From Rutidosis leptorrhynchoides (Eukaryota; Streptophyta; Magnoliopsida; Asterales; Asteraceae): 64,000 nt of DNA. Numbering within the stretch: position 1 is the stretch's first letter; the number at the start of each line of letters is the position of its first letter. Of this stretch, positions 33,519 to 45,299 are shown one piece after another. The DNA lies in assembly GCF_046630445.1 (NCBI RefSeq), contig NC_092339.1, positions 74,717,501-74,781,500 of the forward strand. Direction: 5' to 3'. Under the pieces are notes generated by a model, which was not told the origin of the DNA, made no database searches, and was given only the letters and a program-made list of their open reading frames with translations. The position numbers were made by a program, and so were the translations under genes.

Positions 33519-36500
33519 ATGAAATCGATATCATCGTCATCATCATCATCATTATCTACTCACATTCACATCAATAACAAAAGCCCTTTTGTATCTCTCC
33601 AATTCCAATTATTATCATCAGCAAACTCTGCTTCAGTACTTACATTTCCTTATCGTAATAGTACAACTACGTTTGCTGCCCTAAAAACCGCCAATTCCGG
33701 TGGCGGAAACCGTCAGCCGGCCGGTGCTGCAGCTGCTTCTTACTCCGCCGCTGATTTATTAAGGAAACCAATGGTGGAAGTGAAGAAAAATGAAGGGGGA
33801 ATTATAAAAGGGGAAGATAGCTGGGTGGACTGGGAAGATCAGATTTTAGAAGATACTGTTCCGTTAGTTGGTTTTGTAAGAATGATTCTTCATTCCAGCA
33901 AGTATGGTTTTTAATTTTAATTTTGTATTTTAATTTTTGCTTGATACAGTATTATAATTAGCTTATTTTCTAAGCTTATGCATTCATTATAATTTTGAAT
34001 TTGAACAGTTGATAAGCTCATTTCTAAAGTTTAATGAGCTACCAACTGTGAGCTTATGGGCTAGTTAGCTGTTAAAATTAAGGGGAAGGTTTAATGAGAA
34101 CCAAATAAAATATGTGAATTTGTGAGAACTACTAGATGGCGTGTTTGTTCAAATGTGATTAGCTTCATACGTAAGTGAACATTGATGTATGTTAGATTTG
34201 TTAGGGAAAAAAGAAACTGAAGACTTAAACAAATTCGTTCTAAAAGGCTAAAACACATTTTAACCGATCTGTTCACATGATCGTTTAAATGTGGATGAGC
34301 AAATATATCTTTGTATTTATTCACAAGTGATAGATTTCATTCATAAGTTAGCATTGATAAACCTCGAGGTGTGTATTGGTATGACCCGAGTTCTCATAAG
34401 GGAGGTCATGAGCTGCAAAATATTAGCCTTAGAGGTTACCCACCCATTTCATGGGCCTAGGAGGTTGCGAACATCTTGCGTACAAGCCTCACCCGAGGGG
34501 GGTTTTACCACACGCGATGCCCGCATGGATTTTCCGTGGGGTTTCCTCAGGTCGGTAGGAGTGCAATGTTCATCCCAAGAAATGATCGGGTGGGTGTGTT
34601 TCGACATCGCGTTCGGACCCCGTCAGTGACTCCTAACTGCCATTCAAAATAATAAGTTAGCATTGATACATGTTCAATTGATAAAAAAAAAAAAAACGTT
34701 CAAAAGTCTAAACTTACTTTTGAACTTTTTTTTTTTTAAAAAAAATTATTGTCAATGGAACATGTATCAATGCTAACTTATGAATCACATGTGAATAAAT
34801 ACGTTATCCAGTGGTTCTCACAAACCAATTACAGTTATATAGTGAAAGTAAGGGTGATACAACAACAAGAACAACAATATCCAATCCCACAAAAGTGAGG
34901 TATGAGGGAGTTAAGATGTAGACAGTTGTTCCTCTACCAGTCTTTTTGCCACCAGCAAGTAGAGAAAATCATTTCGCCACCAGTAAGGGTGATAATTATC
35001 TGAATGATAACGCACATATCTATATCTATTTAGTGTATGTGAGCTACATTCTTAATGGCAACTTTTTTTATTCATTCAAAAGCTTTGTTGTTAATGCAGA
35101 TACGAAAGTGGTGAGAGATTAAGTTCTGAGCATGAGAGCATGATTCTACAGAGGCTATTGGCATATCATCCCGAGAGTGAGAAGAAAATTGGATGTGGAA
35201 TTGATTATATCATGGTTAGTCCTCTTTCCGCCCTCACAAAACACACATGTTTATTCATCAACTTTATTGCCCAAATAATTCTACACGATTACGCGAATAT
35301 ATATATTCATGAAATCCCTACTTTATCTATGTTTTGGTGTACCATTTCAAGATGATTGTTGTCTAAACTGCTACTATGATTCTATAACAAATCTTCGTCT
35401 TCTAATATGAAATTTGAAGTTTCCGTAAGTATGTAATATGTTAATGCCTAATGGACATACATGCCCTAGATTGTATCTACATTATGTCATTATAATATAC
35501 CATGGAATTTTAAGTTGCCATAACTATCTAATACGTTAATGCCTAATGGACATACATGCCCTAGATTTTATCATTTGATGTCTACATTAACTTTTTTTTT
35601 TTTTTTTTTTTTTAAGAAATTTTATTGATACAAAACAAAATACACGGGGCAGGGAGTATCCATAACCCCAACAGCAAACGACAAATACAAACAAAATCAT
35701 TTTATGTCTACATTATGGTATACCAGGTTTATACCTAATTTCTTTTTAAAGAAATAGGTTTATAGCTAATTACTGGGATTCCAGATTTATGTCTACATGT
35801 TAGGGTGCGTTTGGTTGGTGGGATTTTATAGGATTTCATGGGATTTGCATTTGAAATCCTATGAAATGATATGTTTGGTTGAAGGATTTGGAGATGGGAT
35901 TTGTAATTTAAATCCAATGAATGAGGGATTTTAAAATACTTGGGTGAGTGAAGGGATTTCAAATCCCACTTAACTTTAACATAAAAAAAAGTAACTCCCA
36001 TCTAAAAAAGCATTCCTGCACCTTTTTTGTGTTCCCCCAAATTCATACGGAGTATTCGTTTCCATCTCTATTAATTTGTCTTTTTGGCTTCTATCTAAAT
36101 TAACACCACCAAATATGCCGATTTCAGTCACCACCAAATTAACACCACCGCCTAATTTCTCTTTGGCTTCAATCGTACGATGAATAGATATGAAAAATTG
36201 ACTAATTCTTCTACGAGGTAACAAATCTGAAACGACGGGTTTCGATTGAAACTATTGAATTAGATATTAGAATCGACGGTAACAGCTCTGCATATTGAAA
36301 CTATTGAATCGACGGTAACAGTTCTTATCTTTTCTATTGAAACTCTTGAATCGATGGTAACAGATCTCTGATAGTTTTATTTGTTACTGTATTAGAATTA
36401 GATATTAGAAATTAGTAATTGGTGCTAAGCAGGTGTGTTAATTCATAGGTTTTAGAAGTAGCAGGTGCTTTTTCAAAAGCAAAAAAAGATAGCAGGTGCT

Positions 36501-37454
36501 TTTTAATTCATAAGATTAGATATTAGAAATTAAAAAAGTGAACCAAACACATGATGGTATTTGAAATCTCAGAATTTGAAATCCCATGAGATTTGAAATC
36601 CCATAGGATTTCAAATCCTGGGATTTCAAATCCCCGAACCAAACGCCACCTTACAGATAAACTGGGATTCCAAAAGCTAGTAATAACGTTGAACAAATCT
36701 GCTTTGTCCACTAATGGAAACTTCTTTGTTAAAAAGAAGTCATTTTTAAAAATTTTAAACTTTAAAATTAATGAAGCAAGCGAATTACTGGTGCACATAT
36801 AAGCCTTGTGATGTCACCCAGGGAAAAATGTGAGTTTCTTTCTGTCTATGTACCAAGCTCGATAAAAGTGGCTAAATGGGTTGGGGGCGGTATGGGTAAC
36901 AGATCAAGATTTGTTTCAGATCATAACAAGTTATTTTTATTGTGAATCAATATTTTGTCGGATGGGTTGGGTTGAACTGTAACTTTATCTGTTATCTTTT
37001 TTCATTGTTGCTCATATAACATAAGTAATTAAGTTGTTTAAGTTGATGCCACAAAATATTTTTTTGATAAAGCGATTTGATTAGTTTTAAGAACCTGAAT
37101 ACACATATATTAACTTAAAACATTTGCCCTGTTGGAGATTAAAAACAAAAAACATAAATCAACCCATTTAAAAAGTTAATGGGTAATAAGTGCCACCTCT
37201 CAGACGTGGGTTTGCAGAATGTTCAATGTGGGTTTGCAGAATGCTGAACATTTATTGTTTCTGGTTGATACCAACAGGTTGGGCACCATCCAGATTTTGA
37301 AAGCTCGAGATGTCTGTTCATCGTTCGTAAGAATGGAGAAATGGTCGACTTTTCATATTGGAAATGCATAAAGGGATTAATCAGGAAAAAGTATCCTTTA
37401 TATGCAGACAGTTTTATCCTTCAGCATTTTAAACGCCGAAAGGAAAAATACTGA
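33519..37454 (+). CDS. DCL: DCL protein, chloroplastic (DUF3223 plastid rRNA maturation factor), three exons
   Basis: Exons are 33519-33901, 35100-35214 and 37278-37454 (675 nt, 224 aa), all with GT/AG borders and compatible phases. Residues 1 to about 60 are Ser/Thr-rich with few acidic residues, as in a chloroplast transit peptide. The conserved domain begins at WVDWEDQILEDTVPLVGFVR and continues through KKIGCGIDYIMVGHHPDFESSR, FIVRKNGEMVDFSYWKC and LIRKKYPLYADSFILQHF, which matches tomato DCL (DEFECTIVE CHLOROPLASTS AND LEAVES). The family acts in plastids in rRNA processing (4.5S rRNA maturation) and chloroplast development. It is unrelated to Dicer-like proteins that share the abbreviation. 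The first intron (1.2 kb) holds a SINE inside an inverted-repeat element; the second (2.1 kb) holds a retroposon and a Harbinger MITE. Coding sequence and splice sites look intact. Confidence 0.93.
34313..34802. mobile_element. Fold-back (inverted-repeat) element in DCL intron 1, split by a SINE
   Basis: The left arm GTATTTATTCACAAGTGAT...CATAAGTTAGCATTGATA (34313-34359) is complementary to the right arm TATCAATGCTAACTTATGAATC...GAATAAATAC (about 34767-34802). Inside is a second hairpin with A-run/T-run arms around GTTCAAAAGT...ACTTTTGAAC (about 34685-34735). Weaker matches (GTGAGAAC near 34122, GTTCTCAC near 34813) suggest the element may reach 34095-34830. Confidence 0.5.
34360..34651 (+). 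mobile_element. SINE-like retroposon in DCL intron 1
   Basis: This 292-bp insert is flanked by a perfect 17-bp duplication ATAAGTTAGCATTGATA (34343-34359 and 34652-34668), the hallmark of target-primed insertion. Blocks such as TCACCCGAGGGG, TTTTACCACACGCGATG, AATGATCGGGTGGG and GTGACTCCTAACTGCCATTCA recur in the opposite orientation at 38063-38300. The head has a box-B-like ACCCGAGTTC. No open frame is expected. Confidence 0.7.
35408..35597. repeat. 95-bp tandem duplication in DCL intron 2
   Basis: TTAATGCCTAATGGACATAC followed by ATGCCCTAGATT occurs at about 35441 and again at about 35536, with similar sequence upstream of each. The copies differ at many positions, so the duplication is old. 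Confidence 0.65.
35590..35695 (-). mobile_element. 5'-truncated LINE or processed retroposon in DCL intron 2
   Basis: A T-run (the poly(A) tail on the - strand) is followed by AAGAAATTTTATTGATAC, which contains an AATAAA signal in the element's sense. The 106-bp body is flanked by ATCATTTGATGTCTACATTA (35570-35589) and ATCATTTTATGTCTACATTA (35696-35715), a 20-bp duplication with one mismatch. Confidence 0.7.
35803..36650. mobile_element. PIF/Harbinger-type MITE in DCL intron 2
   Basis: Its ends are GGGTGCGTTTGGTTGG and, on the other side, CCGAACCAAACGCCACC, flanked by the 3-bp duplication TTA (35800-35802, 36651-36653). Subterminal repeats of GGGATTTCAAATCC type make both ends fold-back. No transposase is present. 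The middle carries repeated TTAACACCACC motifs and may include foreign sequence. Confidence 0.75.
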
Positions 37455-38062
37455 AGGTAAAATGTTTCAAATTGTACCTACCCTGTAAAAGTCTTCTCTC
37501 TATATCATTTATTTCCCTGTAAACTTTTAATTATTGAGTTCAATTGTTATGCTGGTTCACACCAGGATTACTGGCGGTGACAGTTCAGAATAATAGATGC
37601 AGGAATTTCATCTTTTTTTCTTTTTTCTTTTCCTTTTTGTTTATTGTCACTTTGTCAGCCATATTATTACATCAAACAAGTTGCATTTTATGTTCGGCCT
37701 CCATAGTGTCAATATTAATATCATATCTCTGCGCTTTCGATCAGACTCTCGACTGTTGTAAACATATCGGAGTGTTCCTGTATTTATTTTCGATGCACCA
37801 CTTGTAAGGAACTTTGCTTTGGGATTGAAATAAAGTAGGATATTAGTAAAAAGAAAATTTAGGATGAACAGAAAAAAGGATTGACATGAAAAAGATTGTT
37901 AAGAATAGTTATTATTGACTTGTAAAATAGTGTATAATTGTTTCTTTAACGAGCATCCAGCAGCTCACGGGGAAAGAAAGAAAAGAGCGAGGAAAGGAAG
38001 AGGAGCGACAAAGTTATATATATACTCCTATGCGGAGTATTTTTATGTATAGTTTTTTCTTT
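37455..38062. other. DCL 3' region
   Basis: This covers the 3' UTR and downstream spacer. No recognisable second gene. A small open frame (37544-37807) has no protein-like features. Confidence 0.5.
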
Positions 38063-38300
38063 GAATGGTAGTTAGGAGTCACTTATGGTGGCTCGAACGT
38101 GATGTCGGAACCCGCCCACCCGATCATTTTCTTGGACGAACCATTTAGCACATCTCAGAAGCAAAACTCCTATGACATCACGTGTGGTAAAATCCCCTCG
38201 GGTGAAGTTATGAGCAGGTAACCACAAATGAAAGATTTTTTGTAGCTCATGAGAGTTGAACTTGGAAGTTAGGTCAGTATCAATACGCCACACTTGTGTA
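38063..38300 (-). mobile_element. Second copy of the SINE-like retroposon
   Basis: On the - strand it shares blocks with 34360-34651 in the same order: CTCATGAGCTACAAAA, TCACCCGAGGGGATTTTACC, ACACGTGATGTC, AATGATCGGGTGGGC and GTGACTCCTAACTACCATTCA. It has a tRNA box-B-like AAGTTCAACTC in its head. It is more diverged than expected for a recent sister, and I could not identify its target duplication. Confidence 0.55.
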
Positions 38301-39738
38301 GGAGTAGGAAATTTCTAAAGCATTTATAATGAACATTATTTTTCATAAATCATAATCAATAATATTAACGTACTTTAATTTTCTAGAGCATTTAAGGAAC
38401 TTTTTTCATTTTCATAAATAATTGAGATCATAAATAATACAGAATATATAATTGGAAATTAATGAGTATAATTAATATTTTCCTTTTCAATTTTTTTTTT
38501 TTATATAATATAGATAACCGATTTGAAGATTAACAAGATACAATACCCTAACATATACAATATATGCGAGTATAAAATTTATGCGTCCATTTCTTTCTTA
38601 TTAATAATGTTCAATTCTCTTTCTTTTTTGATACGATGATTGAAAAACGTTTAAGGTTTAGTTTCTACTTTTTACCACACCTATTTGTTGCTCAAGTCAA
38701 TTTAGATTAATCTTTCAGTCTTTTGCTAACAGAACAGTGTGAGAAGGGGTTAATTTTGTACCAAAAATTCCATTGAATCTTTCTGCACATGTGGATTAGG
38801 TTATGTTATATTTGATCAACTTAAGGTCTTTTTAGACTAATTTTCATGTTTGACGAGAATTAATGCTACGGATACAAAGATAATGCTTTGAACTAAAGCA
38901 ATATGAAAATGCAACGACAAGCTACAACTAACGCCTAACCTAAGCAAGGTATATCCGTATTATCAACTTTTCTTGGTTTATAACAGCTTAATGCTTTTTA
39001 ATTTGAATAATATTTACTAAATTTGGAACATTTTATATCATTTTTCCCTATGAAATTCATGGCGGTAAATTGTTTTAGGTTTTCGACATGAATCAAGATT
39101 TTCCTATAACATTTCGTTTTTATATCACCGTAAATTTTTTCACATAAAGACGGAATTTATCTTTTGCAACGATATATTTTGCATCATGAACACAATTAAT
39201 GACCATTTAAAAAAATAAAATAAACGAAAACTAATATAGAAACAAGGTCGTTTTCCAAAAGAAAACGCCTCAAGAATACAAATAAACGGGGAGAACACAT
39301 AAGCTCGCGAGTCGCATCCAGAACGCACCAACTAAACGAAATTTAACTATAAACGAATCTCCCCTAATAGCCCGATAAACGTTAATGACCAAATAGTTTA
39401 TTAAATTAGTAAAATACTTGATACTTCCTAACTAAAAATTGCATGCAAATTCAAAGACAACTATCCTCTTATAAAAATCCTTTTATATCAGATCAATTTT
39501 GGACGGCCCATTTCATAACAATAACCTTAACCAACATTGCATTAGCACTTGGGTTTAAAATGTTACAACACATCGATTACAAGTTTTAGTTCAAACAACT
39601 AACCAGATTCTAAACAAAAGCTGTAAGTGAAAAACATGCAACAAGAAGTTAAGCATACAACGACAATGGAATTAGAACTAGTTAAACAACAATAGTACAT
39701 AAATCTAACACAGGTGCTACGTACGAATAACCCATTCA
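38301..39738. other. Intergenic spacer between convergent genes
   Basis: AT-rich sequence with no supported gene. The part next to 39739 should contain the 3' UTR of the BOI-like gene. Confidence 0.5.
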
Positions 39739-41275
39739 TTACATGTAAACCTCCATACCTATATACTTTGACGACTGACACAAAGGACACATACTCAACT
39801 TACTTTCACATTCTTTACATAAACAAAGATGCTTACACGGTAACAAAAGCATGCAAACTTCATTAACTCTGCATACCTTACACGTCATCATCTCCTTCAT
39901 TCCGTTATTACTTTTGCAGAGCAGATGAAAATCAATCGCACGACCATTACAGCAAGACGCAGTATCATCAACCTCACTATCACCAGTTCCTTCTTTACCA
40001 TCTTTACCCTGTGCGTACACTTGTTGAAGATTGAATTTCAGGGTATTGATCATATTCTCATTGTATATGGCCCGCTGCTGCCAAGTGCCAGCCTCCATAG
40101 CTATCTGTTCAACTTGTAACTCAAGTTCTGTATTTTTCTTGTTGATATTTTCCACCATGGCTTCTTTTTCACGCAGTTTTTGAATGAATTTATCTTCGAC
40201 GTGCGAGATTATCTGAAGCTGATTTGCCTGTACCTTCTCGAGAACTGTTTGCCTGAGTCTATCAGCCTTATAACAGCAAAGAGAGAATAAAAAGGCATAT
40301 TAGAAGTTTTAACCAACCTTGTCATGACTCATGACTGATTGAACTAGTGCTAAATGTAGCAACTTCGACCCATTTACTTATAGATTGGTCCATTTAGGTC
40401 ATGGTTTATCATAATGTGTCAAAATGGGTCATGAACAAGAAATCCTATAGGGAAAATACTAAGGCTATAGACACTGAAAGTAAAATTAATATTGAACAAA
40501 TAGATATGAATTTTTGACCTGAATTTTCATAAACCTATCAATCTCAGCATCCTGTCTCCTCAACTCGCGTTCGATTTCATCTCCCATTACCCCAGCAACA
40601 AAGCAAGACTCGCCAGATGAAGCCAACCTGCCATTATCAAGAGACAACCCTAATCCTGTCGAAACCGATCTCGGCTGCAAGAAATCGATAGATGATATCT
40701 GCGAATTTGCAATATTAGTATTATTGTTCTCCAAAAACTCTTGCTCTTTCGGCCTCTTCCTTCTTGACTCCATATCATAATTCCTCTGTAAATCGAAACC
40801 CCCATCGCTTAAATCCGTACCCGGTGCAAACCCTACCACATGAGCTACACCAAAAACAAAATTCGAAAACTTAGCTTCTAATCACATGAAATCCTCAACT
40901 TAATCTAATAATTGAACATATAGTTGCATCAAATTAAGCTTCAATTGACGGAAAATTAAACATATGAAGGTGAAGTAAGAAAATTAGGGTTTACATTGGG
41001 GAATGTACGGAGGATGTTGATGAGCCTGATCAGTGTTTATATAATTGATCGGAGCTGAAATTTGACCTTCCATGTTGCTGAATATATCTCTGTACATACA
41101 AATTGAGGATTAATTAGAAGATTAAGAAAGAAATTGTAATTTTAGGGTTTAATAAAAAGGGACTTTTACATATATGTATGTACATATCGATATATAGATA
41201 TTACCTGAAGGGTTTTGATTGTTGTTGTTGTTGTTGAAGGTAATTGTGAAACTGGTGATGATCAGACATAGCCAT
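39739..41275 (-). CDS. BOI-related RING E3 ubiquitin ligase, four exons
   Basis: Exons on the - strand are 41275-41205, 41089-40995, 40844-40519 and 40266-39739 (1020 nt, 339 aa). Introns are GT/AG with consistent phases; the third has a GTCAAA donor. The N-terminus has a poly-Gln run (MAMSDHHQFHNYL then six Q). The middle (about residues 140-260) is charged and helical (IERELRRQDAEIDRFMKIQ; ELELQVEQIAMEAGTWQQRA), as in the WRD/coiled-coil part of the family. The C-terminal RING has C293, C296, C308, H310, C314, C317, C324 and C327 spaced as C3HC4. The family (Arabidopsis BOI and BRGs) ubiquitinates transcription factors and restrains cell death and gibberellin responses. The exact paralogue is unresolved. 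The upstream region carries long AT and TCA microsatellites. Confidence 0.9.
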
Positions 41276-41408
41276 GTTTTGCGATTGATTTGTTAAAAAG
41301 CGAATTAAAATTGAAATGAAGAGAGAAGGAGGTGAAAGGAAAGATTCCAATTGTGTTTTGCTATTTGGCCCTCTTTTTACTATTTATATTTTACAATTTT
41401 TTCCAAAA

Positions 41409-41469
<61 letters not shown>
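41409..41469. repeat. (AT)n microsatellite upstream of the BOI-like gene
   Basis: An uninterrupted AT dinucleotide run of about 60 bp lies 140 bp upstream of the start codon, likely within or near the promoter and 5' UTR. Confidence 0.95.
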
Positions 41470-41471
<2 letters not shown>

Positions 41472-41532
41472 AGGTTTTTGAGCCGGTGCGTTACACGAGT
41501 GAGTAAAAAACGTGCAAAAAATGTAATTTGCA

Positions 41533-41535
<3 letters not shown>

Positions 41536-41583
<48 letters not shown>

Positions 41584-41584
41584 G
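41536..41584. repeat. (TCA)n microsatellite
   Basis: About 15 CAT/TCA trinucleotides in a row. The poly-Asp reading frame on the - strand is an artefact of this run. Confidence 0.95.
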
Positions 41585-41791
41585 CAAGTACTTAGATTTG
41601 TTGTGTAACTTAAATCTTGTAGGAATAAGCAAAAAAATTTAATAGAGACAAAATTGAAACCAAGGTTGCAAAAGACGCGAGACGGGGTCGAGACGGTAGG
41701 GTCCTAAAAGGGTCGAGACGGTCGAGACGGGGTCAAGACGGAGGTCTAGACGGATGTTGACTAACGTTGACTTTTAAATTAAAATGTTATA

Positions 41792-41796
<5 letters not shown>

Positions 41797-41880
<84 letters not shown>
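41797..41880. repeat. (AT)n run inside the hAT element
   Basis: A pure AT dinucleotide run of about 84 bp in the left portion of the hAT element, between its GAGACGG repeats and the copia insertion. Confidence 0.95.
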
Positions 41881-41883
<3 letters not shown>

Positions 41884-41961
41884 ACATTACATTATTCCAA
41901 ACATAAGCATTTCACACATGTTTAAATACTTCAACATTTCAAACATAAAAAAAGAAACTTT

Positions 41962-42204
41962 TGTTATATTTCAGTAGGCTTATAACTACCTTTAGTGGTC
42001 TGGTTCAATATATTCAAATTGAAAGAACCAATAAAAGAGAGATGTGTTGTAGAAGATATAGGAGAGAAAGAGGTTGAAGAGGTGTGATGTATTTAATGTA
42101 TATGTGTGTTTTTGTAACTTACATTATGCACATATATATAGTACAAATTTTACTATCTATATTTGACTAATTACCATCCATATTTAACTACTAAATTTAC
42201 AACA
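41962..42204 (-). repeat. 3' LTR of the copia element
   Basis: In the element's sense it runs from TGTTGTAAATTTAGTAG to GAAATATAACA. It is preceded (on the - strand) by the polypurine tract at 42213-42205. Confidence 0.9.
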
Positions 42205-42375
42205 CTCCCCCTTGGATGGTAATTTTTTTAAAGAGCAATTAATACTGCCTCGTTAAAAACCTTGCTAAAGAAAACCCAGTGGGATAAAACTTTAGCTAAG
42301 GGAAAAAGAGTGCAGCATAGAGTTGACTCCCCCTCAAATAGACAACGCTGAGTCGTCACATCTTTTGAACTTGCC

Positions 42376-43330
42376 TCATGCCAATATTGTGAACGTATGT
42401 TTTGAAAACAGCGATTGACAGTGCTTTGGTATAAAGATCAGCAGAGTTGTTGATTGAACGTATCTCATTTTAATCTGGTTGTCTTTTACGAGATCTTGAG
42501 TATATGAGAAGAATCTGAGGTTTTCATCTGAAACTGTATCATCTAAATCTTTTATGTACAAGTTTGACCCATGTGATTTGTCTACAGTCTCCTTCATGGT
42601 TTGCTCAAACTGTTGTTTCAATTCCTATTCCCTTTCAGCCTTTTTCTGAGCCTTACCAATATACCATTCTTTTCCATCAAACTTATGACCGTTAAGACCG
42701 TTTATAGCTTTAGCGCCTCGTCAGCATTTATGTTTTGTTCTGTCATTTTTGATACTCTTCTTTCATTTGTACTATGTAAGTTGTATTATCTTCATAGATA
42801 GTTGTTGGGCTTTTATAGCGTTCTAGTCACAAGAATCAATAATGATTTGTATCATTGATCTTAACTAAAATCATTCCCGAGTAGCTTCATGTAACGCAAT
42901 CACTTCGGCATGATTTGATGATGTTGCAACAAGTGTTTGTTTTGAGAACGTCATGATATTGCGGTGCCTCCATTTAGGAATACATATCCAGTTTGAGATT
43001 TAGCTTTATGTAGATCAGATAAATAATCTGCATCTGTATAACCAAACAAATCTTGTTTCGAGTTGTTAGAATAAAATAATTATAAATCAGTAGTTCCCGG
43101 AAGGTATCAAACTATTTGTTTGATCTCATTCCAATGTCTTTTGGTAGGGGGCTGAGCTGAACCTTGTCAATAAATTAACTGCAAAAGAAATGTCAGATCT
43201 TGTATAATTTGTAAGATACATAAGAGCCCCAATTGCACTAAAATATGGAACTTCTGAACCAAGAAGATCTTCATGATCTTCTAGAGGATGAAATGGATTA
43301 GTATCAATATTAAGATCTAACAACCATATG
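42376..43330 (-). pseudogene. pol: copia RT C-terminus and RNase H remnant
   Basis: On the - strand 43323-43126 encodes YFSAIGALMYLTNYTRSDISFAVNLLTRFSSAP, a standard copia motif after RT. It continues through decayed RNase H with several stops (TREStopF in the HEATRE region near 42880) to the interrupted RNase H end near 42376. Confidence 0.8.
42514..42735 (-). pseudogene. Captured poly(A)-binding protein gene fragment inside copia RNase H
   Basis: On the - strand the frames give ADxAxKAINGLNGHKFDGKEW, then YIGKAQKKAERE, a TAG, then ELKQQFEQTMKETVDKSHGS and NLYIKDLDDTVSDENLR. This is the end of RRM3, the linker and the start of RRM4 of a plant cytoplasmic poly(A)-binding protein. Directly upstream is copia RNase H (KQTLVATSSNHAEVIALHEAT, YEDNT, IVQMKEEYQK). 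Directly downstream the copia frame resumes as FFSYTQDLVKDNQIKMRYVQS. The PABP piece is therefore inserted between the conserved TKHI and FFSYTQDL positions. It carries a stop and a one-base loss near its start. Borders are accurate to about 15 bp. Confidence 0.85.
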
Positions 43331-44960
43331 AGTACTTAATGGTTTTTGTCTTGTCCATATTAAAATATTTTAAAATCTTTTCGGTATAAGTTGTTTGATG
43401 TATAAGTAAGTTATTAGTTATATGCTCAATATGTAAATCAACGTAATACTTGATTTTTTTTTTATTTTAAAATCTTTCTTTAGAAGTTGAATGGCTTCAT
43501 AGATTTCTTTATTTAAGATAATTGATATAAACAGCTATGATCACATATCCGAACATTGTTTTTATAAAACACACGTGCAAATAAGTTTATATGTATACCC
43601 TTTTCTTATCAAGTAATAATTTAATCGATTATACCACATACGTCCCGATTATATAAACCCATTTAGAAATCTTTGTGATTTTATGGAATATATTCCCTTG
43701 GGTTTTGCATTAGATGCTTATGATACCTTAACCCTTCAGGTATATTCATATATATATCACTATTAAGTGATCCATACAGATAAGTAGTAACAACATCCAT
43801 GAGATGCATTTAAATAACTACCAGGTTGATTAAGTATCTAATAAGTAATTGTATTCATTATAGGAGGATAAGTTTTTCTCCTAATTCATTTCTGGTCTTT
43901 GTGGAAAATCTTGAGTTACAAGTCTAGTTTTGCCTTGTAACTTCATTTGCACATTTCTTTTCGGATAAAAATTCATTTGTATCCCATTGTTTCACATCTT
44001 TAAAAGTGATAACAATTGATCCAAAAACTTTTCTTTTATTGAGCGATTCTAATTCAGCTCGTATTGCTCCTTTCCGTTGAGTTCAATCACGTCTATTTTG
44101 ATATTCAATGACAGATTTTGGTTCCAGATCATTATATGAAAATATCTCATCAAGATTTTTTATTTCATTTCAGTTTCATAATATTGCATAATTTATTGCA
44201 ATTTATGTATTTACATTTATCAATATCCTCTGCAGAAGGAGTATTGATTTGTGGTTCTTCTTGAACACTTTCTTTTACCTCATTATCAGCTGATTTTCCT
44301 TTTCGAGGATTTTTATCTTTGGAACCAATTGATCTCCCACGTTTCTGCCGTAGCAAAGACTCATGAGTGACATTATTGCCAGCTTTTGTAATTTCAATTC
44401 TAGGTGAAGCATTTACTGCTGGTATATATGATTTAGTCACTTATTTTTTGTATCTTTAAATGCATAAAGTAATTAATTTGCAAGTTCTTGCATATGCATT
44501 ATATTTGAACTTTCTTTTCGCATTCTTTTGTGCGATGATCAATATTCCTTAATTGATGTTCACACCATGAAACATCATTTTATTTATATTTCATTTCTCC
44601 CCCTAATATAGGGAACAATGTTTCATTAAAGTGACAATCGACAAAACTTGCTGTAAAAACACCACCCGTCATGGGTTCAATATATCTTATGATTGAAGAT
44701 GTTTCATATCTAACATATATTTCAATCCTTCTTTGAGGAACCATTTGTTGTGGTTGTTCAATTAAAAATACACTGCACAACCAAATGTTCTAAGATGGAA
44801 AATATTTGGTCTCCACCAAAATTAAGTTGGTAATGGAGAATATTTATAACTTGCACTTGATTTAATGCGAGTTAATGTCACATCATGTAAATTTACATGT
44901 CCCCATATAAATATTGAGAGTTTTGTACTCATTTCTAATTGTCTAGTTATTAGCTGTAAG
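43330..44960 (-). pseudogene. pol: copia integrase C-terminal spacer and RT, heavily decayed
   Basis: Open patches survive: an AASFVDCHFNETLFPILGGE-type segment (44780-44580) and a lysine-rich spacer KRGRSIGSKDKNPRKGKS (44440-44165). Both are usual between integrase and RT in copia elements. The RT core lies in 43330-44160 but is broken by many stops, and I could not follow its YVDD box. Confidence 0.6.
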
Positions 44961-45190
44961 CGTTTATCTATTGATTCAGCTAAACCAATTTTGTGTATGC
45001 ACATGAGCAACTGGATGTTCAACAACAATCCTTGTAGACATATAATAATCATTAAAAGCTTGAGATGTTAACTCACCAGCATTATCAAGTCTCATCCTTT
45101 TAATGGTGTAATCAGAATAATGTGTTCTTAATTTAATAATTTGTGCAAGAAACTTTGCAAATGCCATATTACGGCTTGATAACACACAAA
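44960..45190 (-). pseudogene. pol: copia integrase core remnant
   Basis: The - strand frame has NMAFAKFLAQIIKLRTHYSD and IKRMRLDNAGELTSQAFNDY, with the second catalytic Asp (LDNAGE), followed by VEHPVAHVHTQN. Flanking catalytic parts are disrupted. Confidence 0.8.
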
Positions 45191-45299
45191 CATGAGATCA
45201 TGCGTTAGATGCGTCTATTAGAAAAATGGTCCACATGATGGATGAATTGGTCCATATATATACCCTTGAATTCTTTCAAGAAACATTGGTGATTATTTC

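Noticed and set aside
33519-37454. Dicer-like reading of the symbol DCL
   Set aside because: The protein is the 224-aa DUF3223 chloroplast protein, with no helicase, PAZ or RNase III domains.
41384-41632. Poly-Asp and Tyr-Ile repeat protein
   Set aside because: Translation of TCA and AT microsatellites.
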